A DNA stretch of 6,612 nucleotides from an uncultured Bacillota bacterium (lineage in GTDB: Bacteria > Bacillota > Dehalobacteriia > UBA4068), in assembly GCA_934427095.1 (NCBI GenBank), contig CAKRYM010000090.1:1-6612 (forward strand). Reading direction: 5' to 3'. Positions 1 through 6,404 of this stretch are shown here, piece by piece. The translations under genes were made by a program, and so were the position numbers. Within the stretch, counting starts at the first letter, position 1. The number at the start of each line of letters is the position of its first letter. The notes beneath the pieces are model-generated. The model saw only the letters and a program-made list of their open reading frames with translations. It was not told the origin of the DNA and did no database searches.

Positions 1-151
1 CCAATGGTTAAGTCGGGTCATTGGTCAGGCTGTGGCCAAAGATCCCCAAGCCTTGGCGGAATATTTATTGGATAAAGTGGTCTGCGTGAGTAATGGGAAA
101 ATTAAGGACGATATCACCGTTTTGGTTGCTCAGGTAGGAGAACCTGCCTAA
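1..151 (+). CDS. spoIIE: Stage II sporulation protein E (PP2C-type phosphatase), C-terminal fragment
   Basis: Only the last 49 codons are present, reading from base 2 to the TAA at 149-151; the gene starts before the window. The fragment ends in NGKIKDDITVLVAQV, the ending typical of SpoIIE and other PP2C-family serine phosphatases, in which one Asp of the DD pair is a conserved metal-binding residue. The preceding W..RVIGQAVAKDPQALAEYLL part also follows the SpoIIE pattern (W...I...NDPQ.iA..I). In spore formers SpoIIE sits in the membrane at the polar septum and dephosphorylates SpoIIAA, releasing sigma-F in the forespore. The tilS-ftsH genes downstream support the name, because spoIIE lies just upstream of them in Bacillus and many Clostridia. 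A different PP2C or RsbU-type phosphatase cannot be excluded from so short a piece. Confidence 0.8.
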   Translation, partial: QWLSRVIGQAVAKDPQALAEYLLDKVVCVSNGKIKDDITVLVAQVGEPA

Positions 152-184
152 GCGGTTATCAGGAAAAGGAATCCCTTATCAAAT

Positions 185-229
185 ATAGAAACAATAGATA
201 ATCCGAACATCTATTGTTTCTATTTTCTT
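185..229 (+). terminator. Intrinsic terminator after spoIIE
   Basis: A perfect 15-bp inverted repeat pairs 185-199 (ATAGAAACAATAGAT) with 209-223 around a 9-base loop (200-208). It is followed by TTTCTTA, so the transcript ends in a U-rich tract. It begins 33 bases after the spoIIE stop codon and ends 33 bases before tilS. The stem is long but AT-rich, so termination may be incomplete. The flanking sequence on the left is A-rich, so some termination on the opposite strand is possible, but no convergent gene is visible. Confidence 0.75.
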
Positions 230-237
230 ATGGGGAA

Positions 238-253
238 ATAGGGTGCGCCCTAT
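238..253 (+). promoter_or_regulatory. Small hairpin abutting the tilS ribosome binding site
   Basis: ATAGGG (238-243) and CCCTAT (248-253) form a perfect 6-bp stem closed by a UGCG loop, which belongs to the stable UNCG tetraloop class, although here it is closed by a G-C pair instead of the preferred C-G. The tilS ribosome binding site GGGAG starts at the very next base (254). In RNA the hairpin would stack against the initiation region and might tune tilS translation. The structure is seen in the sequence; the regulatory role is an inference. Confidence 0.35.
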
Positions 254-262
254 GGGAGAAAA

Positions 263-1609
263 ATGGATACGATCCAGAAGGTTTATGCATATATTCAAGA
301 AAAGAGCTTGATCCCAGCGAACACCACCGTTATTCTAGGGGTGTCCGGTGGGTTAGATTCTATGGTGATGGCGCATATTCTGCTTTCCCTCCAGGCGCAG
401 CTGGATTTTTCCCCGGTGATCGCTAATTTTAACCATCATTTGCGACCAGAAGCAGCAGAAGAGGGGAAGTTTGTGGCTTCCTTTGCGGCAGAAAAGGGAA
501 TTCCTTTTTATCAAGGGGAAGCAGATATAGCCATGCTTTCCCAAGGTCGAAATGTTGAAGAGGTTGCTAGGACCGCTCGATATCATTTTTTGCGAGAGGT
601 GGCCGCTCGGTATCCCAACAGTTTGATTGCAACAGCCCATCATCAAGGCGATCAAGCTGAAACCGTACTTTTGCATTTACTTCGTGGTTGTGGATTAACG
701 GGGCTTTGCGGTATCTACCCTGTGTCCAATGGGCTGATTCGTCCGCTTCTTTGCCTTAGCCAGGAAGAAATTGAGGAATTTGGCAAAAACCATCAAGTGG
801 ATTTTCGTCAAGATGAAAGCAATTTTTCTTGGCAGTATTTACGAAATAGAGTGCGTTTGTCCCTTTTACCCCAGCTTCAGGCATATAATCCGCGTATTAT
901 CCAAAGTTTAACCTTAACCGCTGCCCTTTGTCAGGAGGATGAGGCCTTGTTGGAGCAGCAGGCTGAGGAAGCTTTTTCTTCTCTTTGGCAGGAAACAGAG
1001 CATAGTTTAGCATTAAAGGAGCTAAAGACTTTGCCACTGGCTTTACAAAGGAGAGTTTTACGTAAAGCGTATGGGCAAGTAAACGCAGCAGGCGGTGAGT
1101 TAGACTATCTTCATGTAGCAGGAATATTGGCATTAAAAGATGAACAAGAGATGGCGTTGCCGGGGGAAATTGTAGTTTATTGCCGGGAGCGGTTGTTTTT
1201 TGGAAAAGAAAAACCGCCGCTGCCTATTTGCCCAGAAACGTGTCCGTTGCTTACCGATGGACTCTGGCATCCTTTATCCGATTGGGGCTGGATGTATCAG
1301 GCGACATTTGTTTCCTCACCTAACTGGGAAAAAGGCGCTTTTTTGTTACCAGTGACTCAGGCAAAGACGGCATATTGGCGAACGAGACGCCCAGGAGACG
1401 TTATTCCTTCGATGGGCAAATCCAACAAACGGAAGGTCAAAGATTTATTTATTCGCCGCCATATTCCACAATGGCAAAGAAACACCTGGCCAATTTTGGT
1501 TTGGGGAGAGGAAATTGTTTGGATTCCTATGCTTTGGCATGGAAAAAATGAACTAAACAGGAATAAGCATTATATATTGATAAAAATTCGGCGTTGTGAT
1601 AAGATATAA
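263..1609 (+). CDS. tilS: tRNA(Ile)-lysidine synthetase TilS
   Basis: TilS uses ATP to attach lysine to C34 of the CAU-anticodon tRNA-Ile, giving lysidine, so that the tRNA reads AUA and is charged with isoleucine. It is cytosolic and normally essential. The 448-aa length fits the full-length family form. The N-terminal PP-loop ATPase domain (about 20-205) carries the nucleotide-binding SGGLDS at 28-33, NFNHHLRPEA at 55-64, the TilS signature HHQGDQAET at 126-134 and RNRVR at 194-198. A helical substrate-binding middle region follows. The C-terminal TilS domain contains TRRPGD at 374-379 and then the Lys/Arg-rich GKSNKRKVKDLF that contacts the tRNA acceptor stem in known TilS structures. The ATG at 263 has GGGAG at 254-258, a rather short spacing of four bases. 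No frameshift or missing catalytic motif is seen. A terminator precedes the gene and I see no good promoter after it, so read-through from spoIIE may contribute to expression. The gene usually found next, hpt, is absent. Confidence 0.96.
   Translation: MDTIQKVYAYIQEKSLIPANTTVILGVSGGLDSMVMAHILLSLQAQLDFSPVIANFNHHLRPEAAEEGKFVASFAAEKGIPFYQGEADIAMLSQGRNVEEVARTARYHFLREVAARYPNSLIATAHHQGDQAETVLLHLLRGCGLTGLCGIYPVSNGLIRPLLCLSQEEIEEFGKNHQVDFRQDESNFSWQYLRNRVRLSLLPQLQAYNPRIIQSLTLTAALCQEDEALLEQQAEEAFSSLWQETEHSLALKELKTLPLALQRRVLRKAYGQVNAAGGELDYLHVAGILALKDEQEMALPGEIVVYCRERLFFGKEKPPLPICPETCPLLTDGLWHPLSDWGWMYQATFVSSPNWEKGAFLLPVTQAKTAYWRTRRPGDVIPSMGKSNKRKVKDLFIRRHIPQWQRNTWPILVWGEEIVWIPMLWHGKNELNRNKHYILIKIRRCDKI
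1577..1605 (+). promoter_or_regulatory. Predicted sigma-A-type promoter for ftsH with extended -10
   Basis: TTGATA (1577-1582) is separated by 17 bases from TAAGAT (1600-1605). TGA at 1597-1599 directly precedes the hexamer and forms the extended -10 motif TGn. A start of transcription near 1612 would leave a leader of about 43 bases before the ftsH start at 1655. The promoter lies inside the last codons of tilS. TATAAT at 1605-1610 overlaps the -10, but it would stand 22 bases from TTGATA, so TAAGAT is the better call. Confidence 0.55.
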
Positions 1610-1640
1610 TCTCAGAGCATTGGAAAAAACCCGTTGTCAG

Positions 1641-1647
1641 AAAGGAG
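1641..1647 (+). promoter_or_regulatory. Ribosome binding site that fixes the ftsH start
   Basis: AAAGGAG is a near-perfect Shine-Dalgarno sequence placed 7 bases before the TTG at 1655. It lies downstream of the more upstream in-frame TTG at 1634, so it cannot serve that codon. This decides the start in favour of 1655. Confidence 0.85.
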
Positions 1648-1654
1648 TCAACGA

Positions 1655-3664
1655 TTGAATAAAATACTGAAAAACGCAACTGTTTTTGTGTTATTGGTTT
1701 TGGTATTACTGACGATTTATACCTTAAGCACACCAAAAACCAATATTACGGAGCTGAATTATTCCGAGCTGATGGATAATGTGGAGGCTGGGAATATCAG
1801 TGCAGTACAAATTGCGGCAGAAAATGAATCTGGCCGCTACATTGTCAGTGGTAAGTTAGCTGACGGTACTGTTTTTGAGTCTGTTACTTTCTCTGATCCT
1901 AGCGTGATCGAAACCCTAGATGCAATGGGCGTGATTGTTGACTACGACGTGGTGACGACCTCATGGTTCTCTTCACTGATGTTGACGGTCATCCCTATGC
2001 TGCTGATCCTGTTCGTGTTTATCATTATCATGAATCAAGGTCAGGGCGGTGGCGGCAAGATTATGCAGTTTGGTAAAAGCCGTGCTAAGCTCCAGACGGA
2101 CAGCGGGAAGAAAGTCACCTTTGCTGATGTGGCTGGGGTGGACGAAGTATTGGAAGAGCTTTCTGAAGTTGTGGACTTTCTGCGGGATCCCAGAAAATTC
2201 AATGCTTTGGGTGCACGCATTCCCAAAGGCGTCTTGCTATACGGACCGCCTGGCTGTGGTAAAACTTTATTAGCCAGAGCGATTGCCGGAGAAGCTGGCG
2301 TGCCCTTTTTCTCCATTTCTGGTTCCGATTTCGTGGAAATGTTTGTTGGCGTTGGTGCCAGCCGTGTTCGCGATCTTTTCGATCAAGCCAAGAAGCATAA
2401 GCCCTGCATTATCTTTATCGATGAAATTGATGCGGTAGGCCGGCAGCGTGGTGCTGGTTTAGGCGGCGGCCATGACGAAAGAGAGCAGACTTTGAACCAA
2501 TTGTTGGTGGAAATGGACGGCTTTTCTGAAAACGAAGGGATTATCGTCATGGCGGCCACCAACCGACCGGATATTTTGGACCCTGCTTTGTTACGTCCGG
2601 GGCGTTTTGACCGTGAGATCACCGTTGATTCTCCGGATGTAGTTGGCCGTAAAGCCATTTTGGAAGTCCATGCCAAAAATAAGCCTTTGGATAAGAATGT
2701 CGATTTGGACGTGGTTGCTCGGCGTACCCCTGGCTTTACTGGTGCGGATTTGTCCAATGTTTTGAATGAAGCAGCTTTGCTGGCTGCCCGCCATGGCCAC
2801 CGGAAAATTGGCATGGAGGAAATGGAGCAAGCTGTGGAACGGGTCATTGCGGGACCGGAAAAGAAGTCCAAAGTCATTAGTGAGCGAGAAAAACGATTGG
2901 TGGCTTATCATGAGGCCGGTCATGCGGTAGTCAGCTATTTCTTGCCGAATTCTGATCCTTTGCATAAAGTCAGCATTATCCCGCGGGGCCGTGCTGGTGG
3001 GTATACGTTGTTGTTACCCAAGGAAGACCGTAATTATGTGACAAAATCCCAGATGCTAGATTCTTTGGTTCTCTTACTGGGTGGGCGCATGGCGGAAAAA
3101 TTGGTGTTGAAAGATATCTCCACCGGCGCGCAAAATGATTTGGAACGTGCGACTTCCACGGTGCGGGAAATGATTACTCGTTACGGCATGAGCGATGAGC
3201 TTGGCCCATTGACCTTTGGGAAGCAGCAAGAAGCGGTTTTCTTAGGCCGGGATATTTCCCATGAGCGGAATTATAGTGAGGCAATTGCCTTTGCTATTGA
3301 TAAAGAAGCCCGCGCTATGATGGACACTGCTTATCATCGTGCAGAACAAATCCTCACTGAGCATATGAAAGAGCTGCATAAATTGGCAGAAGTCTTGATG
3401 GAGAAGGAAACCGTGGAAGCGGTGGAATTCTACGAAATCATGAAGGACTACGATTCTGCTTCTCCTGCAATGGCAGAAGCGGCCAAGGCTGCTTTTGAAG
3501 CAAGAGAGCAGCAAAAAGCGCTTGAAGAAGCAGAAGCCAATGAAAACCAGCAATCTTATTCCGTAGAAAACGGCCGGATCACTAACGAATTTGAACGTTT
3601 CTCTGTGGATGGGGAAGCTGAGGATGGTCCAGAAGTTCGTTTTTCCTACCGGGAAAAGAAATAA
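1655..3664 (+). CDS. ftsH: ATP-dependent zinc metalloprotease FtsH (TTG start)
   Basis: FtsH is a hexameric membrane-anchored AAA+ protease that unfolds and degrades misassembled membrane proteins and short-lived regulators. The start is TTG at 1655, giving 669 aa that begin MNKILKNATVF, with AAAGGAG 7 bases upstream. Domains in order: membrane segment 1 (about 9-25); an extracytoplasmic domain (about 26-103); membrane segment 2 (about 106-126) followed by a Gly-rich linker; the AAA+ module with Walker A GPPGCGKT (197-204), Walker B IIFIDE (252-257) and the second region of homology ATNRP...RPGRFDR (301-320), with arginine-finger candidates R314 and R317; and the M41 peptidase domain with HEAGH (419-423; zinc ligands H419 and H423, catalytic E420) and third ligand D495 in QNDLE. 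The tail from about 600 is charged and low in complexity, as in many Firmicute FtsH proteins. Walker A has Cys where Thr is more common, a tolerated position. A promoter lies just upstream, and no terminator separates the gene from the next one, 42 bases on. Confidence 0.97.
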   Translation: MNKILKNATVFVLLVLVLLTIYTLSTPKTNITELNYSELMDNVEAGNISAVQIAAENESGRYIVSGKLADGTVFESVTFSDPSVIETLDAMGVIVDYDVVTTSWFSSLMLTVIPMLLILFVFIIIMNQGQGGGGKIMQFGKSRAKLQTDSGKKVTFADVAGVDEVLEELSEVVDFLRDPRKFNALGARIPKGVLLYGPPGCGKTLLARAIAGEAGVPFFSISGSDFVEMFVGVGASRVRDLFDQAKKHKPCIIFIDEIDAVGRQRGAGLGGGHDEREQTLNQLLVEMDGFSENEGIIVMAATNRPDILDPALLRPGRFDREITVDSPDVVGRKAILEVHAKNKPLDKNVDLDVVARRTPGFTGADLSNVLNEAALLAARHGHRKIGMEEMEQAVERVIAGPEKKSKVISEREKRLVAYHEAGHAVVSYFLPNSDPLHKVSIIPRGRAGGYTLLLPKEDRNYVTKSQMLDSLVLLLGGRMAEKLVLKDISTGAQNDLERATSTVREMITRYGMSDELGPLTFGKQQEAVFLGRDISHERNYSEAIAFAIDKEARAMMDTAYHRAEQILTEHMKELHKLAEVLMEKETVEAVEFYEIMKDYDSASPAMAEAAKAAFEAREQQKALEEAEANENQQSYSVENGRITNEFERFSVDGEAEDGPEVRFSYREKK

Positions 3665-3706
3665 ACGATTTTATATAGCAGATCGAAAAGGTTGGGTATT
3701 GAAACA

Positions 3707-4723
3707 ATGGGTAAAGTAAAGAATTTTTTCGCCCGTAAGGATATTGTTTTCAGTGTAGACCGCTATTTGATCAAGGCCCTTGGCGCTATGGCCCAGGGTC
3801 TCTTTGCATCTTTGTTGGCGGGACTGATTATCAAAACCATCGGGGAGCAGTTACATATTGATCTTTTGATTGAAATGGGTGCGGCCGCCCAAAGTATGAT
3901 GGGCGCTGCCATTGGTGTAGCAGTAGCGCATTCCTTGAATGCTCCGCCTTTGGTTTTGTTTACTTCAGTCATTACCGGCTATGTTGGTGCGGAGTTAGGC
4001 GGACCGGCAGGCGCTTTCCTGGCGGCAATGTTTGGTACAGAATTCGGGAAAATTGTTTCCAAAGAAACGAAACTCGATATTTTGATTACCCCAGTGGTTA
4101 CTTTTGCTGTTGGCTATTTGGTCGGTGCTTTTCTTGGGCCTTATATCAATGACTTTATGCTCTGGTTAGGGCAGTGCATTATGTGGGCCACGGAGCAGAA
4201 ACCTTTAATCATGGGTATTGTTGTGGCGACGGTTGTTGGCCTTGCCTTAACGGCGCCTATTTCTTCCGCTGCCCTATGTATTATGTTGGAGCTGGAAGGG
4301 TTGGCCGCCGGCGCTGCTACGGCAGGTTGCTGTGCCCAGATGATCGGCTTTGCAGTGATGAGTTTCCCGATTAACCGATGGGGAGGGTTGGTTGCCCAGG
4401 GATTAGGAACTTCAATGCTGCAAATCTCCAATATTATCCGGCATCCACAAATTCTTTTGCCGCCTACTTTGGCTGGAATGATTACGGGGCCGTTATCGAT
4501 TACCGTATGGCAGATGACTAACCTTTATACTGGCGCGGGTATGGGTACTTGCGGTTTGGTTGGGCAGATTTCTACCGTGCTCTCCATGGGGGCCTCTGGT
4601 GATGTTTGGCTGTCTATTTTATTGTTGCACTTCCTTTTCCCAGCGATATTGACCCTCTTCTTCTATTGGGTGATGAAACGTTTGGGGTGGATTAACCAGG
4701 AGCAAATGAAGTTAGACCTATAA
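3707..4723 (+). CDS. Integral membrane protein of the PTS_EIIC_2 family (orphan EIIC-like)
   Basis: The protein has 338 aa and is hydrophobic nearly throughout, with a short basic cytoplasmic N-terminus (KVKNFFARKD) and many Gly/Ala-rich membrane segments, roughly at 27-47, 58-76, 82-110, 124-145, 167-182, 199-219, 253-270, 279-296 and 300-322. Hallmarks that I recognise from the family annotated as PTS transporter subunit IIC (PF13303 type) are RYLIKALGAMAQGLFASLL (20-38), APISSAA (183-189), FPINRWGGLVAQGLGTSML (220-238) and GAGMGTCGLVGQ (276-287). No EIIA or EIIB domain is fused, and neither is encoded nearby, so sugar transport is unproven and the substrate is unknown. The start is uncertain: ATG 3707 gives the family-like N-terminus but has only a weak upstream GGTTGGG. 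The in-frame TTG at 3692 directly abuts AAAAGG and is too close to it. The gene sits 42 bases after ftsH and 23 before folP, so it is probably co-transcribed with both. Confidence 0.85.
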   Translation: MGKVKNFFARKDIVFSVDRYLIKALGAMAQGLFASLLAGLIIKTIGEQLHIDLLIEMGAAAQSMMGAAIGVAVAHSLNAPPLVLFTSVITGYVGAELGGPAGAFLAAMFGTEFGKIVSKETKLDILITPVVTFAVGYLVGAFLGPYINDFMLWLGQCIMWATEQKPLIMGIVVATVVGLALTAPISSAALCIMLELEGLAAGAATAGCCAQMIGFAVMSFPINRWGGLVAQGLGTSMLQISNIIRHPQILLPPTLAGMITGPLSITVWQMTNLYTGAGMGTCGLVGQISTVLSMGASGDVWLSILLLHFLFPAILTLFFYWVMKRLGWINQEQMKLDL

Positions 4724-4746
4724 TTTTTCCAAGAAAGGGAGCAAAG

Positions 4747-5541
4747 ATGGACAAGCCTTCTTTACATGAATTATTACAAATTAAACGGCCTTTGCTCATG
4801 GGAGTTTTGAATATTACGCCGGATAGTTTTCACGACGGTGGTTGTTATTTTTCTGAACAAGCAGCCATTGCTCAGCTAGATGCTTTAATTGCACAAGGAG
4901 CGGATATTGTGGATATTGGCGGCGCTTCTTCTCGTCCTGGCCACAATCCTGTTTGTCCAGAAGAGGAGTGGCGACGGTTGTCTTTGGTTATCGATTTTTG
5001 TCAGCAGCGACCGGTCCTTTTTTCTGTGGATACGGATCAGCTGTCTGTGGCAGAAAAAGCTTTGGCACATGGTGCAGATATCCTGAATTATAGCGGTGGT
5101 AAATTAGATGAGGAATTTTTCCAACTTGTTGCGCAGTATGGAGTTCCAATGATTCTCATGCACCGTCAGGGAAAAGAAGGCTGTCATGAAAATGTGGTGG
5201 AGGAGATCTTGACTTTTTTCCAACAGGGAATTGCTATGGGGCTTTCTCTGGGAATGAAAAAAGAACAGTTTGTGTTGGATCCGGGCCCTGGCTTTAATAA
5301 AGATGTGCAAGAAAATATTGCCTTAATGGCGGCAATTCCCCAATTCTTAGCGTTGGGATATCCGTTGCTTATGGCTTTTTCTCATAAGCGGTTTATTGCC
5401 GCCCTTAGTGGGGAAAAGCCAGGCTCAGCGCCTTTAGGAAATTTGGCTGCTGCGGCTTTTTGTGTGGATAGCGGGGCGCATATTTTGCGTATGCATGATA
5501 TTACCCCATTAAAAAGAATTTTGGATCGGCAGGAGATGTAG
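4747..5541 (+). CDS. folP: Dihydropteroate synthase
   Basis: DHPS condenses 6-hydroxymethyl-7,8-dihydropterin pyrophosphate with p-aminobenzoate to form 7,8-dihydropteroate; it is the sulfonamide target and a cytosolic TIM-barrel enzyme. At 264 aa it is slightly shorter than common homologues. Recognised motifs are MGVLNITPDSFHDGG (18-32, N22), DIGGASSRPG (56-65, R63), FSVDT (92-96, D95), ADILNYSGG (110-118, N114), LMHRQG (137-142), LDPGPGFNKD (177-186, D178), AFSHKRF (210-216, K214) and LRMHD (247-251, R248 and H250). The key pterin- and phosphate-binding residues are therefore present, but several motifs depart from the usual wording: GGA for GGE before S-R-P-G, LNY for IND, PGPGFNKD for PGIGFGK, and SHK for SRK. 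A strong AAAGGGAG at 4734-4741 stands 5 bases before the ATG. The neighbouring folB and folK encode the two preceding pathway steps. Confidence 0.95.
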   Translation: MDKPSLHELLQIKRPLLMGVLNITPDSFHDGGCYFSEQAAIAQLDALIAQGADIVDIGGASSRPGHNPVCPEEEWRRLSLVIDFCQQRPVLFSVDTDQLSVAEKALAHGADILNYSGGKLDEEFFQLVAQYGVPMILMHRQGKEGCHENVVEEILTFFQQGIAMGLSLGMKKEQFVLDPGPGFNKDVQENIALMAAIPQFLALGYPLLMAFSHKRFIAALSGEKPGSAPLGNLAAAAFCVDSGAHILRMHDITPLKRILDRQEM

Positions 5542-5542
5542 C

Positions 5543-5905
5543 ATGGATAAGATTATTTTACCAAATATTCCTTTCACGGCTTGCCATGGCTGTAATCCAG
5601 AAGAGCGGACAACGCCACAGCCTTTTCGTGCTTCTGTAACTTGTTGGCTTTCTACTCAGGCTGCAGGATGTGCCGATGATCTTACTCTGACGGTGGATTA
5701 TGGAGAACTTTACCAGAGAATTTTAGCCCATGTAACGGAGCATAGCTATTTTCTCATCGAAGCCTTGGCGGAACATGTTGCCGAACTGGTGCTGGCAGAT
5801 CGTCGCATTTGTAAAACCGAAGTAACTGTGGAAAAATTGGCTGCTAAGGCCGGAAATGTTGTTTTCCCAGCTATGGTAACCATTGAAAGGGGACGGAATG
5901 AGTAA
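5543..5905 (+). CDS. folB: Dihydroneopterin aldolase
   Basis: FolB cleaves 7,8-dihydroneopterin to 6-hydroxymethyl-7,8-dihydropterin and glycolaldehyde, and works as a cytosolic octamer of T-fold subunits. The 120-aa length is standard. Visible family features are ACHGCNPEER..PQPF (13-28; E21 or E20 matches the conserved pterin-contacting Glu, followed by Q26), TVDYGELY (50-57; Y53), FLIEALAE (70-77; E73, pterin anchor) and TVEK (95-98; K98 is the likely catalytic lysine). After K98 the usual KPxAP-like proline stretch is replaced by LAAKAGNV, and GCNP stands where G-V/C-L/Y-x-x-E is more common, so this is a divergent but complete member. The start ATG is one base after the folP stop, with AGGAG (5531-5535) inside the end of folP, pointing to translational coupling. 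The end overlaps folK. Confidence 0.93.
   Translation: MDKIILPNIPFTACHGCNPEERTTPQPFRASVTCWLSTQAAGCADDLTLTVDYGELYQRILAHVTEHSYFLIEALAEHVAELVLADRRICKTEVTVEKLAAKAGNVVFPAMVTIERGRNE
5886..5892 (+). promoter_or_regulatory. Ribosome binding site that fixes the folK start
   Basis: AAAGGGG lies 5 bases before the ATG at 5898 and inside the folB coding sequence. An in-frame TTG at 5883 precedes this site and has no such signal of its own, so 5898 is the supported start. Confidence 0.75.
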
Positions 5906-6404
5906 AGCTTGGCTTTCTCTTGGCAGTAATTTGGGAAATCGACAAAGTTACCTTGCTATTGCAATCCGCCGTCTGACAGAAATAGCGGAGAGCCATGTTC
6001 TTACGGTTTCTTCTTTATATGCAACGGAGCCTTGGGGAAAAAAGGAGCAGGGGGAATTTCTCAATGCTGCTTTGTTTATGGAAACCACACTCAGTCCTTT
6101 GGCATTGTTAGATTATTGTCAAAGTATTGAAACAGCAGCAGGCCGAGTGCGTAAAGAACATTGGGGAAGCCGTACTTTGGATATAGACATCATTGCCTAC
6201 AATGATTTAACGCTGGGCTTGCCCAATTTAACATTACCCCATCCATATTTTGCGCAGAGACGTTTTGTTTTAATGCCTTTGGCAGAGCTGGATTCTCCTT
6301 GGGGAGATACGGGTTTGCACTCTTTGCAGGAATTACTGAATTCTTGTCCTGATGATTTGTGTGTAAAAAAGTTATCTTCTGCTACTGTTTGGTGGAATAA
6401 ATAA
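5898..6404 (+). CDS. folK: 2-amino-4-hydroxy-6-hydroxymethyldihydropteridine pyrophosphokinase (HPPK)
   Basis: HPPK transfers pyrophosphate from ATP to 6-hydroxymethyl-7,8-dihydropterin, making the DHPS substrate. From ATG 5898 the protein has 168 aa, about the length of the Escherichia coli enzyme. It shows the N-terminal AWLSLGSNLGNR (4-15), the loop YATEPWG (41-47), QGEFLNAAL (51-59), and the signature GRVRKEHWGSRTLDIDI (82-98), which contains R83, R92 and the Mg-binding D95 and D97. LPHPYFAQRRFVLMPLAEL closes the core. All catalytic residues are in place. The ATG overlaps the folB stop by 8 bases (ATGAGTAA), indicating coupled translation. It is the last gene of the unit: the stem of a terminator starts inside its stop codon. 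Confidence 0.96.
   Translation: MSKAWLSLGSNLGNRQSYLAIAIRRLTEIAESHVLTVSSLYATEPWGKKEQGEFLNAALFMETTLSPLALLDYCQSIETAAGRVRKEHWGSRTLDIDIIAYNDLTLGLPNLTLPHPYFAQRRFVLMPLAELDSPWGDTGLHSLQELLNSCPDDLCVKKLSSATVWWNK

Noticed and set aside
252..254. ATG upstream of the tilS start
   Set aside because: It lies out of frame with tilS, inside the leader hairpin, and has no ribosome binding site.
214..426. A 70-codon forward reading frame overlapping the start of tilS
   Set aside because: It starts at TTG inside the terminator stem, has no ribosome binding site, and mostly overlaps the well-supported tilS frame; the protein resembles nothing I know.
2383..2877. A 164-codon reverse-strand frame opposite ftsH
   Set aside because: It is the mirror of a conserved AAA+ coding region, has no initiation signals, and its composition is that expected of antisense to a real gene.
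3692..3694. TTG as the start of the EIIC-like gene
   Set aside because: The AAAAGG before it has no spacing from the codon, and the ATG at 3707 gives the N-terminus expected for the family; some doubt remains.
3665..3706. Possible terminator between ftsH and the EIIC-like gene
   Set aside because: No stem followed by a T-run is present in the 42-base gap, so read-through is the simpler view.
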